A stretch of 64,000 nucleotides of DNA from DAHUXD01 sp963805495 (GCA_963805495.1 CAWDUQ010000002.1:1178001-1242000); one strand, 5' to 3'. Shown: positions 24,701 to 33,017, numbered from the stretch's first letter. The notes: generated from the sequence alone by a model not told the origin. Numbers and translations: made by a program.

Positions 24701-26272
24701 GCAACCGACCCCGACTGGAACAAAGCGAGCTTCAACCATTCCCAGATCTTCCCGCTCGTCGGCGTCCACAACACGCAGCCCTGCGCCGCCTGCCACAAGA
24801 GCAACGTCTTCACCGGCACGCCCCGCGACTGCTTCGGCTGCCACAAGCCCCAGTACGACGCCACGACCAACCCGAAGCACTCGTCCGCCGGCTTCCCGAC
24901 GACCTGCGACACCTGCCACAAGGCGACCGATCCCGACTGGCGCCAGGCGAACTTCAACCATTCCCAGGTCTTCCCGCTCGTCGGCGTCCACAACACGCAG
25001 CCCTGCGCCGCCTGCCACAAGAACAACGTCTATGCCGGCACGCCCCGCGACTGCTTCGGCTGCCACAAGCCCCAGTACGACGCCACGACCAGCCCGAAGC
25101 ACTCGTCCGCCGGCTTCCCGACGACCTGCGACACCTGCCACAAGGCGACCGACGCCGACTGGCGCCAGGCGAACTTCAACCATTCCCAGATCTTCCCGCT
25201 CGTCGGCGTCCACAACACGCAACCCTGCGCCGCCTGCCACAAGAACAACGTCTATGCCGGCACGCCCCGCGACTGCTTCGGCTGCCACAAGCCCCAGTAC
25301 GACGCCACGACCAGCCCGAAGCACTCGTCCGCCGGCTTTTCGACGACCTGCGAGAACTGCCACAAGGCAACCGACGCGAACTGGAACCAGGGCGTTTTCA
25401 ATCACACGCAGGTCTTCGCGCTCGTCGGCGTCCACAACACGCAGCCCTGCGCGGCCTGCCACAAGAACAACGTCTACGCCGGCACGCCGCGCGACTGCTT
25501 CGGCTGCCACAAGCCGCAGTACGACGCCACGACCGACCCGAAGCACTCCAGCGCCGGCTTCCCGACGACCTGCGAGCCTTGCCACAAGGCGACCGACGCG
25601 CGCTGGGACCAGGGCGTCTTCAATCACACGCTGGTCTTCCCGCTCCTCGGGGTCCACAATGCGCAGCCCTGCGCCGCCTGCCACAAGAACGGCGTCTACC
25701 GCGGTACGCCGCGCGACTGCTACGGCTGCCACAAGCCGCAATACGACGCGACCACCGATCCGAAACACACGGCCGCGGGCTTCTCGACGACCTGCGACAC
25801 CTGCCACAAGGCGACCGACGCCTCCTGGGACCAGGGCCGCTTCAATCACGCGTCGGTCTTCGCGCTCGTCGGCGTACATTCGACGCAGCCCTGCGCCGCC
25901 TGTCACAAGAACAACGTCTATCGCGGCACGCCGCGCGACTGCTTCGGCTGCCACAAGCCGCAGTACGACGCGACCACGAACCCCAAGCACTCCACGGTCG
26001 GCTTCCCGACGACCTGTGAGACCTGCCACAAGGCGACCGACGGGAGCTGGGACCAGGGCACCTTCAACCACACCTGGTTTCCAATCAAGAGCGGGCCCCA
26101 CGCCAATCGCGCCTGCGTCGACTGCCATACGAACCCGTCGAACTACACGGTCTTCACGTGCACGAACTGCCATGGGCGCTCCGAAACCGACGGCCACCAC
26201 CGGGGTGTCGCCGGCTACCGCTACGACTCCGTCGCCTGCTACTCCTGTCACCCCAACGGACGGAGCAATTGA
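21752..26272 (+). CDS. giant multihaem c-type cytochrome with 60 CxxCH motifs
   Basis: This 1506-residue protein starts at TTG 21752 inside the TGA of the gene before it (TTGA). A hydrophobic export signal covers about residues 8-28. I count 60 CxxCH haem-attachment motifs and none is broken. Motifs 1-24 (to about residue 640) lie in degenerate repeats of the form DHxKTGFPLxGxHAxVxC, CxxCH, DPHxG, CxSCH. Motifs 25-57 lie in eleven repeats of 73-74 residues, each with three CxxCH and three further invariant His (NPKHSS, FNHSQ, GVHNTQ). That gives one distal His per haem, as for bis-His c haems. Motifs 58-60 form the tail. Most multihaem cytochromes carry 4 to about 30 haems. It probably forms a long wire through or outside the outer membrane with the barrel protein encoded next. 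Confidence 0.93.
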   Translation: MSTRTRVAARLLAAAPLLLVLVPLFSSPRPTGGQDLGSLLSPGRLSKAHARLEGLDNCQKCHEPGRKVTAEKCLACHQPVAERIAAKTGVHRDVKGDCVSCHVEHAGADAELRPFDPKKFNHAAETGFALDGKHAPLAANCQSCHKTRSFLTLQPACASCHADKHKGRMGPDCASCHSTAVAFKEAAKTFDHTKAAFPLTGAHASVACAKCHKTPDFRVAKFGACNDCHRDPHVKPLGVCASCHTTDSFKATRRIDHDKTGFPLVGKHAQVPCATCHVQPPTKVHLKAGRCADCHQDPHKGVFKGSDCASCHQETGFKPSAPFDHAQKTGYALDGRHATVPCASCHKGAAVPAGVSVVKAVVDFRGAKKDCASCHRDPHQGELGARCESCHTVKSFRVETFQHPKFPEFFQAGHATAPCESCHRPGAVSSAGPTSRLFKGVSTDCATCHKDPHMGQLGTTCQSCHTVRAWPIPAYKHRRPDLATFFASKHGTLACEQCHKPRTTTFPAGSGTAVVFKGVSSECASCHEDAHDGMLGKQCQTCHTLKTWKTASRAFHKNTIFPLEGQHLTTPCAACHLDRIVKGTPNRCYDCHWIRRKDDKFETRLGNECGDCHRPIGWNAVNWNHQQRTGFALGAAHTGLPCESCHKNKVFTGLSTDCASCHQKDYNATRNPNHSAAGFPTKCETCHRPTDPNWGGAQYTHQSFPLVGVHNTQPCAACHTNNVYAGTPRDCFGCHKTRYDATTNPKHSSAGFGTACETCHKATDPDWNQASFNHAPVFPLVGVHNTQPCATCHKNNVFTGTPRDCFGCHKTQYDATTNPKHSSAGFGTACETCHKATDPDWNKASFNHSQIFPLLGVHNTQPCAACHKNNVFTGTPRDCFGCHKTQYDATTNPKHSSAGFGTACETCHKATDPDWNKASFNHSQIFPLVGVHNTQPCAACHKNNVFTGTPRDCFGCHKTQYDATTNPKHSSAGFGTACETCHKATDPDWNKASFNHSQIFPLVGVHNTQPCAACHKSNVFTGTPRDCFGCHKPQYDATTNPKHSSAGFPTTCDTCHKATDPDWRQANFNHSQVFPLVGVHNTQPCAACHKNNVYAGTPRDCFGCHKPQYDATTSPKHSSAGFPTTCDTCHKATDADWRQANFNHSQIFPLVGVHNTQPCAACHKNNVYAGTPRDCFGCHKPQYDATTSPKHSSAGFSTTCENCHKATDANWNQGVFNHTQVFALVGVHNTQPCAACHKNNVYAGTPRDCFGCHKPQYDATTDPKHSSAGFPTTCEPCHKATDARWDQGVFNHTLVFPLLGVHNAQPCAACHKNGVYRGTPRDCYGCHKPQYDATTDPKHTAAGFSTTCDTCHKATDASWDQGRFNHASVFALVGVHSTQPCAACHKNNVYRGTPRDCFGCHKPQYDATTNPKHSTVGFPTTCETCHKATDGSWDQGTFNHTWFPIKSGPHANRACVDCHTNPSNYTVFTCTNCHGRSETDGHHRGVAGYRYDSVACYSCHPNGRSN
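23675..26113 (+). repeat. tandem 222-bp coding repeat (10 units plus one degenerate 219-bp unit)
   Basis: Ten units of exactly 222 bp run from 23894 to 26113, each encoding 74 residues with three haem motifs. A diverged 219-bp unit (23675-23893) precedes them. The units from about 24116 to 24800 are nearly identical in DNA, while the outer units are more diverged, suggesting recent internal duplication or conversion in the middle of the array. Confidence 0.9.
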
Positions 26273-27612
26273 GCCGGCGGTCGGCGCCGCCATCGCCGGC
26301 CTCCAGGCGCCGGGCCGCACTGGCGTGGCCGCTCCTGTGGCTGGCGGCCGCGCCCGCCGCTCTGGCGCAGACCGCCGGCTGGGGCCGCGTGGCTCTCTAC
26401 ACCAACGCCCTGCGGGTGCCGACCACCGACGGGGGCTCCCGGATCATCGCCACCTGGTCCGCGGCCCTGACCCTGCACTCGCGACCCAATCCCGACGGCG
26501 GCTTCGAGTACGCCCTGGAGGCCCGCGCGTCGAGCGACTTCGAAGGCCAGCGCGACACGCTGTCGTACCTCTACAACGCCTACGTCGGGGCGAGGACGCG
26601 GGACGGCCTCTTCGGCGCGCGCGTCGGGCAGATGTGGATCGACGAGCTCGGGTCGCTCGGCGCCGTCGGGGGCGCGGCCCTGGAGCTCCGACCGCGCGGC
26701 GAGTCGAGCCTGGGGCGGTTCCGCATCGGACTCTTTGCGGGAGTCGAGCCCAAGGTCAGCGAAATCGGGTGGTTCCAGAACGTCCAGAAGGGCGGCGTCT
26801 TCGTCGCTCTCGACGGCTCGAACGCCCGCCAGAGTGTTCTCGGGTACGTCCAGGTCCGGCACCAGGACATCCTCGAGCGCTCCGTCATCACCCTGACGAA
26901 CTACCTGCCGCTCGCAAAGAACCTGTACTTCTACCAGGCCGGCGAGTACGACCTCGCCAAGCCCGGCGGCGTCGGCCACTCGGGACTCAATTACTTCATG
27001 ATCAACGGCCGCTGGCTGCCCGTTCCCAAGCTCGAGATCCAGGCGATCTACCACTACGGCCGTTCGATCGACGCCCGCACGCTCTCGCAGGATCAGATCG
27101 ACGGCCGCCCGATCGATCCGCGCACGCTGGAGGGATTCCTGTTCGAGTCGATCGGCGGCCGGGTGACCTACTCGATCCTGCCGACCCTCCGCGTCTTCGC
27201 GGGCTACGCCGAGGAGAAGCGGAACGCGAACGACCTCCCCGTCCAGCGGGTCACGGCGGGGCTCTACGCCTCGGACGTCTTCCGGAGCGGGTTCGACGTG
27301 TCCGTCACCGACAACCAGTACCGGCGTCCGGAGGGAGGCAACGACGACGCGATCTACGTCTCCCTCGGCCGCTCGGTCGGGTCGCGCGTCTACCTGACCG
27401 CCGAATACTCGACCTCGGTCTCGTTCCTCCGCTTCACGGATTCCGGGGGTGTCGTCGTCGAGACCCGGCCGCGGACCCAGCGTTACGCCCTTTCCGGGAT
27501 CTTCAATCTCACCCGGGCGTTTTCCGTGCTCCTGACGCTCGAACACCTCCAGGGCGACGAGACGGACAACGACCAGGACCGGGGGCTCCTCGGACTGACG
27601 CTCCGGTTCTGA
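26269..27612 (+). CDS. outer-membrane beta-barrel (porin-like) partner of the multihaem cytochrome
   Basis: This 447-residue protein starts at TTG 26269, overlapping the cytochrome stop (TTGA). It has a signal peptide (AALAWPLLWLAAAPAALAQ). The mature part is a run of amphipathic beta strands (GFEYALEARASSDF, RVYLTAEYSTSVSF) ending LLGLTLRF, with the terminal Phe typical of outer-membrane barrels. About 16-18 strands are plausible. I do not recognise a named porin family. Co-translation with a giant multihaem cytochrome matches the porin-cytochrome arrangement in which a barrel sheathes or anchors the cytochrome in the outer membrane. The barrel call is strong and the conduit role is inferred. 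Confidence 0.8.
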   Translation: MSRRSAPPSPASRRRAALAWPLLWLAAAPAALAQTAGWGRVALYTNALRVPTTDGGSRIIATWSAALTLHSRPNPDGGFEYALEARASSDFEGQRDTLSYLYNAYVGARTRDGLFGARVGQMWIDELGSLGAVGGAALELRPRGESSLGRFRIGLFAGVEPKVSEIGWFQNVQKGGVFVALDGSNARQSVLGYVQVRHQDILERSVITLTNYLPLAKNLYFYQAGEYDLAKPGGVGHSGLNYFMINGRWLPVPKLEIQAIYHYGRSIDARTLSQDQIDGRPIDPRTLEGFLFESIGGRVTYSILPTLRVFAGYAEEKRNANDLPVQRVTAGLYASDVFRSGFDVSVTDNQYRRPEGGNDDAIYVSLGRSVGSRVYLTAEYSTSVSFLRFTDSGGVVVETRPRTQRYALSGIFNLTRAFSVLLTLEHLQGDETDNDQDRGLLGLTLRF

Positions 27613-27621
27613 GGGTTCGGC

Positions 27622-28197
27622 TCAGGCGGCCGGCGGCTTCTCCGTCTTGCGGATGCCCCCCTCGAGCCGCAACTCGAACCGCTTGTGCGTGAAGGGGTGA
27701 ACGTCCGGGAACTTCGTGAAGATCCAGCCGCCGAAAATCTGCTGGCCCTTCTCGAAGACCGCGATCCGGGCCGCGGGGTTGGTGGGCTCGATGCCCTCGG
27801 AGGTGATCGACCCGGCGCCCATCGTGAACGCCGGCAGGAACGCATCCGCCTTGACCACCAGGGAAGGGTCCGGTAGAGGTGTTTCGCCGCCGAGCGGCAC
27901 GTCGATCGCGCCGGCCTTGCCGTCGGAACGGTCCTTCCAGGTCAGCCGGACCCCCGTGTACTCGTGAGCGACCTCCGGCGGTATCGCGAGCTGGTTCGGG
28001 ACGTCGGCGCCGGTCGGCTCGCCTCCCGACGCCGACGGGTCGATGGCGCGCTCGTGCGACACCGCCATCCGAACGGCGGGATCCGGACGGCCGCGCTCGC
28101 GGCAGGCCGGGCCCGAGGCCGCGAGCCCCGCGGCCAGGAGGCCGATCCCCACTCGTTCCCACACCCGTTTCCCGGGACCGGCCCCTCGAACACGCAC
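27622..28197 (-). CDS. DUF2155-like lipoprotein
   Basis: This protein of about 191 residues is convergent with the barrel gene, 9 bases apart. A lipoprotein signal is visible (VGIGLLAAGLAASGPAC, with the acceptor Cys in GPAC). The mature part ends with IFGGWIFTKFPDVHPFTHKR, which matches the end of DUF2155 proteins; these have no known reaction. The start is uncertain: GTG 28197 is used, GTG 28164 would give the shortest signal peptide, and ATG 28263 would add an unlikely polar extension. Its expression need not be linked to the electron-transfer operon because it is on the opposite strand. Confidence 0.65.
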   Translation of the reverse strand: MRVRGAGPGKRVWERVGIGLLAAGLAASGPACRERGRPDPAVRMAVSHERAIDPSASGGEPTGADVPNQLAIPPEVAHEYTGVRLTWKDRSDGKAGAIDVPLGGETPLPDPSLVVKADAFLPAFTMGAGSITSEGIEPTNPAARIAVFEKGQQIFGGWIFTKFPDVHPFTHKRFELRLEGGIRKTEKPPAA

Positions 28198-28473
28198 GCT
28201 CGCCTCCTGTTGGTCGGCCCATTCTGTCCCAGGTCGCCCTCGAGACGGCTGGTGCGTTCGCATCGCGGCGCTTTTTCCGCCGCCCCGGGCGGGTCTGTCA
28301 GGGCCGCAACGGAACCGCGTGCTCCCCGGCGAACGAGTTGGCCGGGCTCAGGAGCCAGGCCGACGCCGTGCCGTCGGGAGCGTTCCACCCCGCTCCTGCG
28401 TTTCTCGCAGCCGCCGACCGGGCCGGCGTCGCGGGGCTCGGATATCCTCCGCCGCAACTGGCTCGGAGGGCCG

Positions 28474-29163
28474 ATGGCTGAAACCACGTCCAACGTCGAA
28501 CTCGCCCACCGCATCCACGAGCACGGCCACTCGGGAAGCGGAGGGCACGGCCACGGCGCCGAATGGCTCGAGATCCTCGAGGCGGTCGTCCTCGCGGCCG
28601 TCGCCGTCCTCACGGCCTGGAGCGGCTACCAGGCGGCGCGCTGGGATGCCCGGAGCGCGGCGAGTTATGCGCGCGCGGATGCCACGCTGGTCGACTCCCA
28701 GGAGGAGCGGACGGTCGCCGGCCAGGAACACCTCTACGACATCACGACCTTCGACTCGTGGCTCGACGCACACCTGCGCGGCGAGCACGAGATCGCCTCG
28801 ATTCTCCAGAAGCGCTTTCGACCCGAATATGCCGTCGCGTTCGAAGCCTGGATGAAGACGGACCCGTTCAACAACCCGAAGGCGCCGGTGGGGCCGAGCT
28901 TCATGGCGGAGCTCCGCAGCAAGCGAGCCGCCCGGGCCAGGGAGCTGCAGCGCGAAGCCAGCGACAGCTACCACGAAGGCATCGCCACGCGCGAAACGGG
29001 CGACGAGTACGTGCGGATCACCGTCGTTCTCGCGACGGTCCTCCTGCTGACGGCTCTCTCCCAGCGCTTCAAGATCCGGGGGCCGAGAATCGGCCTTCTC
29101 GCCGTGGCCTTCGCGATGCTCGGGGCGGCGCTCTACTGGATCGCCACCTTCCCGAGGGCGTGA
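28474..29163 (+). CDS. membrane protein of unknown function (DUF4337-like)
   Basis: This 229-residue protein starts at ATG 28474 behind GGAGGG. A short His/Gly-rich N-terminus (HRIHEHGHSGSGGHGHG) is followed by one membrane helix (about 30-48), a soluble helical domain (about 50-175), and two membrane helices near the C-terminus (about 182-198 and 205-225). The layout and the segment AWSGYQAARWDARSA resemble DUF4337-type proteins, whose role is unknown. The following glycosyltransferase starts inside its stop codon (GTGA at 29160-29163), so the two are co-translated. The 210 bases before the gene (28264-28473) hold no feature I can support. Confidence 0.6.
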   Translation: MAETTSNVELAHRIHEHGHSGSGGHGHGAEWLEILEAVVLAAVAVLTAWSGYQAARWDARSAASYARADATLVDSQEERTVAGQEHLYDITTFDSWLDAHLRGEHEIASILQKRFRPEYAVAFEAWMKTDPFNNPKAPVGPSFMAELRSKRAARARELQREASDSYHEGIATRETGDEYVRITVVLATVLLLTALSQRFKIRGPRIGLLAVAFAMLGAALYWIATFPRA

Positions 29164-30362
29164 GCGGCGTGGTTCCGGCCCGCCTGCTTCGGGCACTCTC
29201 CCGGCTTCTCGGCCGTCCGCCCACGGACTGGATGGGCCCGGATCCGGCGAGCCACGCGGCCGAGCGCGGATTGCCGCCCGAGACGAAAAGCCTGCATGAG
29301 GTCGTCTGCCTGCCCGGCCCCGCCGGAGACGGGGAAAGCCGGCTCGCGCAGCGGGGACACCGGGTGTTCGCCGTCTCGCCCGCTGCCGACGAATCCGCCC
29401 GTCCCTACCGGCTCCGCGTGGCGGCTCCACGGCTCCTCGAGGTCACGCTTCCGGCCGCGCGATTCGAGGGCCTCGACGCGCTCCGCCGCGATCACGCCCT
29501 CGGCGCCACGGCCTGCCTCGTGCGGGATCCTTCGTGGCGGCCGCTCGCAGAGCGGCTCGCAACCGAGCTTCAGTGGCCGATCGCCGCGGACTCCGGGCCG
29601 GACACGCTCACGGAGGCCTTTCCGAGGCTCTCGATCGTCGTCGTCACGTACAACAACCGCGACCTCAACCGCCTGTGCCTCGAGAGCCTCTTCGCCCGGA
29701 CCGAATGGCCCAATCGCGAGATCGTCGTGGTCGACAACGGTTCCTCGGACGGCACGCGCGAACTCCTGGCGGAGGCGGCCGGTCGCCACTCGGACCTGCG
29801 GACGATCCAGTTCGACGAGAACCGCGGCTTTCCGGCCGCGGCCAACGCCGGCATCTCTTCGGCCTCGGGCCGCTATCTGATCCTGCTCAACAACGACACG
29901 GTCGTCACGCGGGGCTGGGCGACGGCGCTGCTGCGGCATCTCGCGGCGGACCCGGAGGCCGGCCTCGTCGGCCCCGCCACCAACGCGATCGCCAACGAAG
30001 CCCGGGTCCCGGTCGGCTACACCGACCTCGGCGGCCTCGCCGAATGGGCGGCGCGCTGGGTGCGCGCGCACGACGGGGAGGCTTTCCCGATTCCCTCGCT
30101 CGCCTTCTTCTGCGTGGCGTTGCGCACGGAGCTGCGCGAATCGGTGGGCTTGCTCGACGAGCGCTTCGGCATCGGGATGTTCGAGGACGGCGACTACTGC
30201 CGGCGCGTCCGGCAACGGGGCCTTCGCATCCTCTGCGCCCACGACGCCTTCGTCCACCACTGGCAGATGGCCTCGTTCCGGCGCCTCGGCGAGGAAGCCT
30301 ACCTGCGTCTCTTCGAGGAGAACCGGCGCCGCTTCCGGGAAAAGTGGGGGACGGCGCCCTAG
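29160..30362 (+). CDS. family 2 glycosyltransferase
   Basis: This 400-residue protein has a GT2 (GT-A fold) domain from about residue 155: LSIVVVTYNNRDLNRLCLES, VVVDNGSSDGTRELL, the RYLILLNNDTVV segment holding the DxD-like metal site, and the late motif FGIGMFEDGDYCRRVRQRG. The first 150 residues are an unassigned domain with Arg/Leu-rich strands. It should transfer a sugar from a nucleotide sugar in cell-surface polysaccharide synthesis. The GTG start 29160 overlaps the previous stop (GTGA). It is convergent with the NRPS-like gene, with a hairpin repeat between them. Confidence 0.82.
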   Translation: MSGVVPARLLRALSRLLGRPPTDWMGPDPASHAAERGLPPETKSLHEVVCLPGPAGDGESRLAQRGHRVFAVSPAADESARPYRLRVAAPRLLEVTLPAARFEGLDALRRDHALGATACLVRDPSWRPLAERLATELQWPIAADSGPDTLTEAFPRLSIVVVTYNNRDLNRLCLESLFARTEWPNREIVVVDNGSSDGTRELLAEAAGRHSDLRTIQFDENRGFPAAANAGISSASGRYLILLNNDTVVTRGWATALLRHLAADPEAGLVGPATNAIANEARVPVGYTDLGGLAEWAARWVRAHDGEAFPIPSLAFFCVALRTELRESVGLLDERFGIGMFEDGDYCRRVRQRGLRILCAHDAFVHHWQMASFRRLGEEAYLRLFEENRRRFREKWGTAP

Positions 30363-30402
30363 CGTTCCGTACCGGCCGGAGCGGGCCCCTGCGGCTGCTC
30401 GA

Positions 30403-30428
30403 GGGCGGGGCGAGCCCCGCCCCTACCC
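30403..30428. repeat. right half of the GTAGGGGC repeat, serving as hairpin between convergent genes
   Basis: The hairpin GGGCGGGG-cgag-CCCCGCCC (30403-30422) is followed by CTAC. The repeat runs into the coding end of the NRPS-like gene, supplying its TAG stop (30423-30425) and probably its last codons. It may terminate transcription from both sides. Confidence 0.6.
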
Positions 30429-33017
30429 TTGCGGGACCTTGGCGTTCGAATCGCCGTCCGCGAGCCAGCCCGCGAGCACGCGGCCCACCTCCTCGCCGTG
30501 TTCGAGAAGAAGGCCCTCGTGGTCTCCAGGCACCACGGCCCGCCGGCCGGCCGGGGCGAAGCGACGCCACGCCGAGCCATGGCCCTTGCGGCTCGAAGCC
30601 TCCGACTCGAGAACGTGCAGCGTCCCGTCGAACGGGACCGGCTTCCACGAAAGCAGCGCCTCGAGGTATGACGCGCGCCGGTCGCGGAGCTCCCGGCCGC
30701 GGGCCGTCACCGTCGGCGACAGACCCCCGGCGCCGGTCCTCGCCATCCGGCGCAGGTATGCCCATCGCCCGCGCGGCAGGGTCCGTACGACGCCGAGGTG
30801 GTAGCGAAGCCGGTCGCGGAAATACGCCGACCGTTGCCAGATCCGGTCGATCCCGGGAGCACGCGACCGCACCAGCGCTCGCAGGCGCCGGCCCACCCGC
30901 GGGAACGGCGTGTCCAGCAGAATCAGCGTCACGGGCTCGTCGGATCGCCGCAGACGGCGCGCGATCGCAAACGCGAGGATCCCACCCATGCAGTCGCCCA
31001 CGAGAACATAGGGACCGCGGGGTGCGGCGCGTCGGATCTCCTCGACGCCGAGAACCGCCAGATCCTCGACGGGCGGATGGGGCGGCCGACCCGAGCGCAG
31101 GCACTGAAACGGAGCTGCGCCGCCAGCGACGCGGGAAAGGCGCCGCGCGGCGAAGAGGTCCTCGCCGTCGCCGCTTCCGCCCGGAACGACGAACACGGGC
31201 CGTCCCCGTCCCTCCCGCAGCGTCACGAGACGTCCCGGCGTCTCCCCACCGCCGCTGCGGGCCGCCAGACCGGCCGGCGTCGGTCCTTCGAGAAAATCCG
31301 CCACCGAATGCTCCGGCCCGATGGTCTCGTCGAGTGAAGCGAGCAGCTCCACCGCCGAAAGGGAGTCGCCGCCGAGCTCGAAGAAATCGTCGTCGGCCCC
31401 GACGCGCTCGAGCCCGAGGACGAGCGCAAACGCGCGCGCCACGGCGGCCTCGGCCGCGCCCGCGGGCGCGCGGAACGGCGTCTCGAGCCCGGGACGCGCG
31501 TCGTTCGGCTGCGGGAGTGCTCGTCGGTCGACTTTCCCGGACGCCGTCCGGGGCAGCGCGTCGAGAAAGACGAAGAACGAGGGAACCATCGAACCGGGTA
31601 CGCGCCGGGAAAGCTCGTGACGGAGCTCTCCGGGTCCGGGTCTGCCCGCGCTCTCGCGGACGACCCAGGCCGCGAGCCGCATGCCTTCGGGGCGCGCCAT
31701 TCCCTCGACCGCGGCCTCCCGCACTCCGGGCACCGAGAGAAGGGCCGTCTCGACCTCCGCCGTCTCGACGCGGTGCCCGCGGACCTTGAGCCGCGCGTCC
31801 CTTCGGCCGAGGTACAGGAGAAGCCCGTCGGGAAGCAGCCGTCCGAGATCGCCCGTCCGATAGAGCCGCGCCTCGGGGCGGCCCGGGACCGGAAGAAACG
31901 TCGCGGCCGTCAGACCGGGGTCCTTCCAGTAGCCCACGGGCAGCGTCGTCGCGATCACGCCGATCTCGCCCTCGTCGGCCGCGGCGCCGCCGTCGTCGAG
32001 CAGCACGACCTCGGTCTCCTCGACGGCGTAGCCGAGCGGCGATCCTCCCGGCCAGGGCGTGTCGTGGCGGGCGGACCACTGCCGGATGACGCTCATCTCC
32101 GTCGCGCCGAGCCCGACGTGAAACACGCAGCCTCGAGGAAACCGGTTGCGGAAGAGGTCGAAGTCCGAGGCGAGCACCGGCTCGCCGCCGAGCTTGACGA
32201 CCCTCAACTTCGAAAGGTCTTCGCGGCCGCCGAGGGTCGAGGCGAACGTGCGAAAGACGCTCGGCACCGAATGGTAGATCGTGATGCCCTCGCGCTCCAG
32301 AAACTCCGGAAGGCGGCGCAGCCCGTCGCCGGAGAGATCGTACGGGCAGACCGAAGCGCCGTTCAAGAGAGCGCCGTAGATTGCGGACACGGACGCGCCG
32401 AAGCTCGGGGACGTCAAGAGCGACATCCGGTCCTCCGGAACGATTGCCAGCCCGGCCGTCAGCTTCCACGTGTTGTGGAGGAGGTTGCGGTGACTTTGCA
32501 TCACCCCTTTCGGCCGCCCCGTCGACCCGGAGGTGAAGAGCACGTAGGCAAGATCGCCCGGCGAAACCGACGTCGCAACGGCCTTGACCGGCTGGCCGGA
32601 GATCAGTTCCCCCAGGGAAAGGACGGGCACGCCCGAGGGAACGAGTCGTGCCGACCGTCCCGCCGAAGCCGCATCGGCCACCATCGCCGCAAGGTCGAGG
32701 TCGGCGAGGATCGCCGCGACGCGGGCGTCGGGCAGCCGCGGGTCGAGCGGGACGTAGAAGCGGCCGGCCCGGAGGGTTCCGAGCATCGCGGCCAGGAGCG
32801 CAGCTCCGGTCTCGGCGAAGAGCGCCACGGGCCCCGCCGCGCGGACGCGATTCGCGAGCGCCGCCGCGACGGAGCCCGCCGCGACGTCGAGCTCCGCGTA
32901 GGTCGTGACGTGCCCGTGCTCGCGGACGGCCGGACGGTCCGGATGCGCGCCGACGATTCTTTGGAAGCGCTCGTCGATCGAGCCCTCGACCTCAGCCCTG
33001 CGAAAAGTCGGACCCAT
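30423..33017 (-). CDS. NRPS-like protein: adenylation - carrier - thioesterase with Cys nucleophile
   Basis: This 864-residue protein has an adenylation domain (about 15-505) with LFTSGSTGRPKGVM near 157, LYRTGDLGRLLPDG, and the lysine region PRTASGKVDRRALP. A peptidyl-carrier domain follows, with DDFFELGGDSLSAVEL (Ser near 547). The C-terminal thioesterase has the elbow GDCMGG near residue 672 and a His in PGDHEGLL. The nucleophile is Cys instead of the common Ser. There is no condensation domain, so it should activate one amino or carboxylic acid and release it as acid, ester, lactone or amide. ATG 33017 is the start, overlapping the previous gene by 26 bases. The substrate pocket was not decoded. 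Confidence 0.85.
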   Translation of the reverse strand: MGPTFRRAEVEGSIDERFQRIVGAHPDRPAVREHGHVTTYAELDVAAGSVAAALANRVRAAGPVALFAETGAALLAAMLGTLRAGRFYVPLDPRLPDARVAAILADLDLAAMVADAASAGRSARLVPSGVPVLSLGELISGQPVKAVATSVSPGDLAYVLFTSGSTGRPKGVMQSHRNLLHNTWKLTAGLAIVPEDRMSLLTSPSFGASVSAIYGALLNGASVCPYDLSGDGLRRLPEFLEREGITIYHSVPSVFRTFASTLGGREDLSKLRVVKLGGEPVLASDFDLFRNRFPRGCVFHVGLGATEMSVIRQWSARHDTPWPGGSPLGYAVEETEVVLLDDGGAAADEGEIGVIATTLPVGYWKDPGLTAATFLPVPGRPEARLYRTGDLGRLLPDGLLLYLGRRDARLKVRGHRVETAEVETALLSVPGVREAAVEGMARPEGMRLAAWVVRESAGRPGPGELRHELSRRVPGSMVPSFFVFLDALPRTASGKVDRRALPQPNDARPGLETPFRAPAGAAEAAVARAFALVLGLERVGADDDFFELGGDSLSAVELLASLDETIGPEHSVADFLEGPTPAGLAARSGGGETPGRLVTLREGRGRPVFVVPGGSGDGEDLFAARRLSRVAGGAAPFQCLRSGRPPHPPVEDLAVLGVEEIRRAAPRGPYVLVGDCMGGILAFAIARRLRRSDEPVTLILLDTPFPRVGRRLRALVRSRAPGIDRIWQRSAYFRDRLRYHLGVVRTLPRGRWAYLRRMARTGAGGLSPTVTARGRELRDRRASYLEALLSWKPVPFDGTLHVLESEASSRKGHGSAWRRFAPAGRRAVVPGDHEGLLLEHGEEVGRVLAGWLADGDSNAKVPQG

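Noticed and set aside
23675..26113. CRISPR-like or satellite array
   Set aside because: The repeat period is 222 bp and fully coding with conserved haem motifs. There are no short repeats with unique spacers and no cas genes.
22049..26320. A very long minus-strand open frame (over 1400 codons) opposite the multihaem cytochrome
   Set aside because: It is the antisense shadow of the repeated cytochrome coding sequence. Its product is an Ala/Val/Arg-rich repeat with no domain, and the plus strand has 60 intact haem motifs.
24006..27692. A long plus-strand frame rich in Arg/Pro/Thr/Ser overlapping the cytochrome and the barrel genes
   Set aside because: It is a third-frame shadow of high-GC codons. 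It crosses two real genes and has no ribosome site or recognisable domain.
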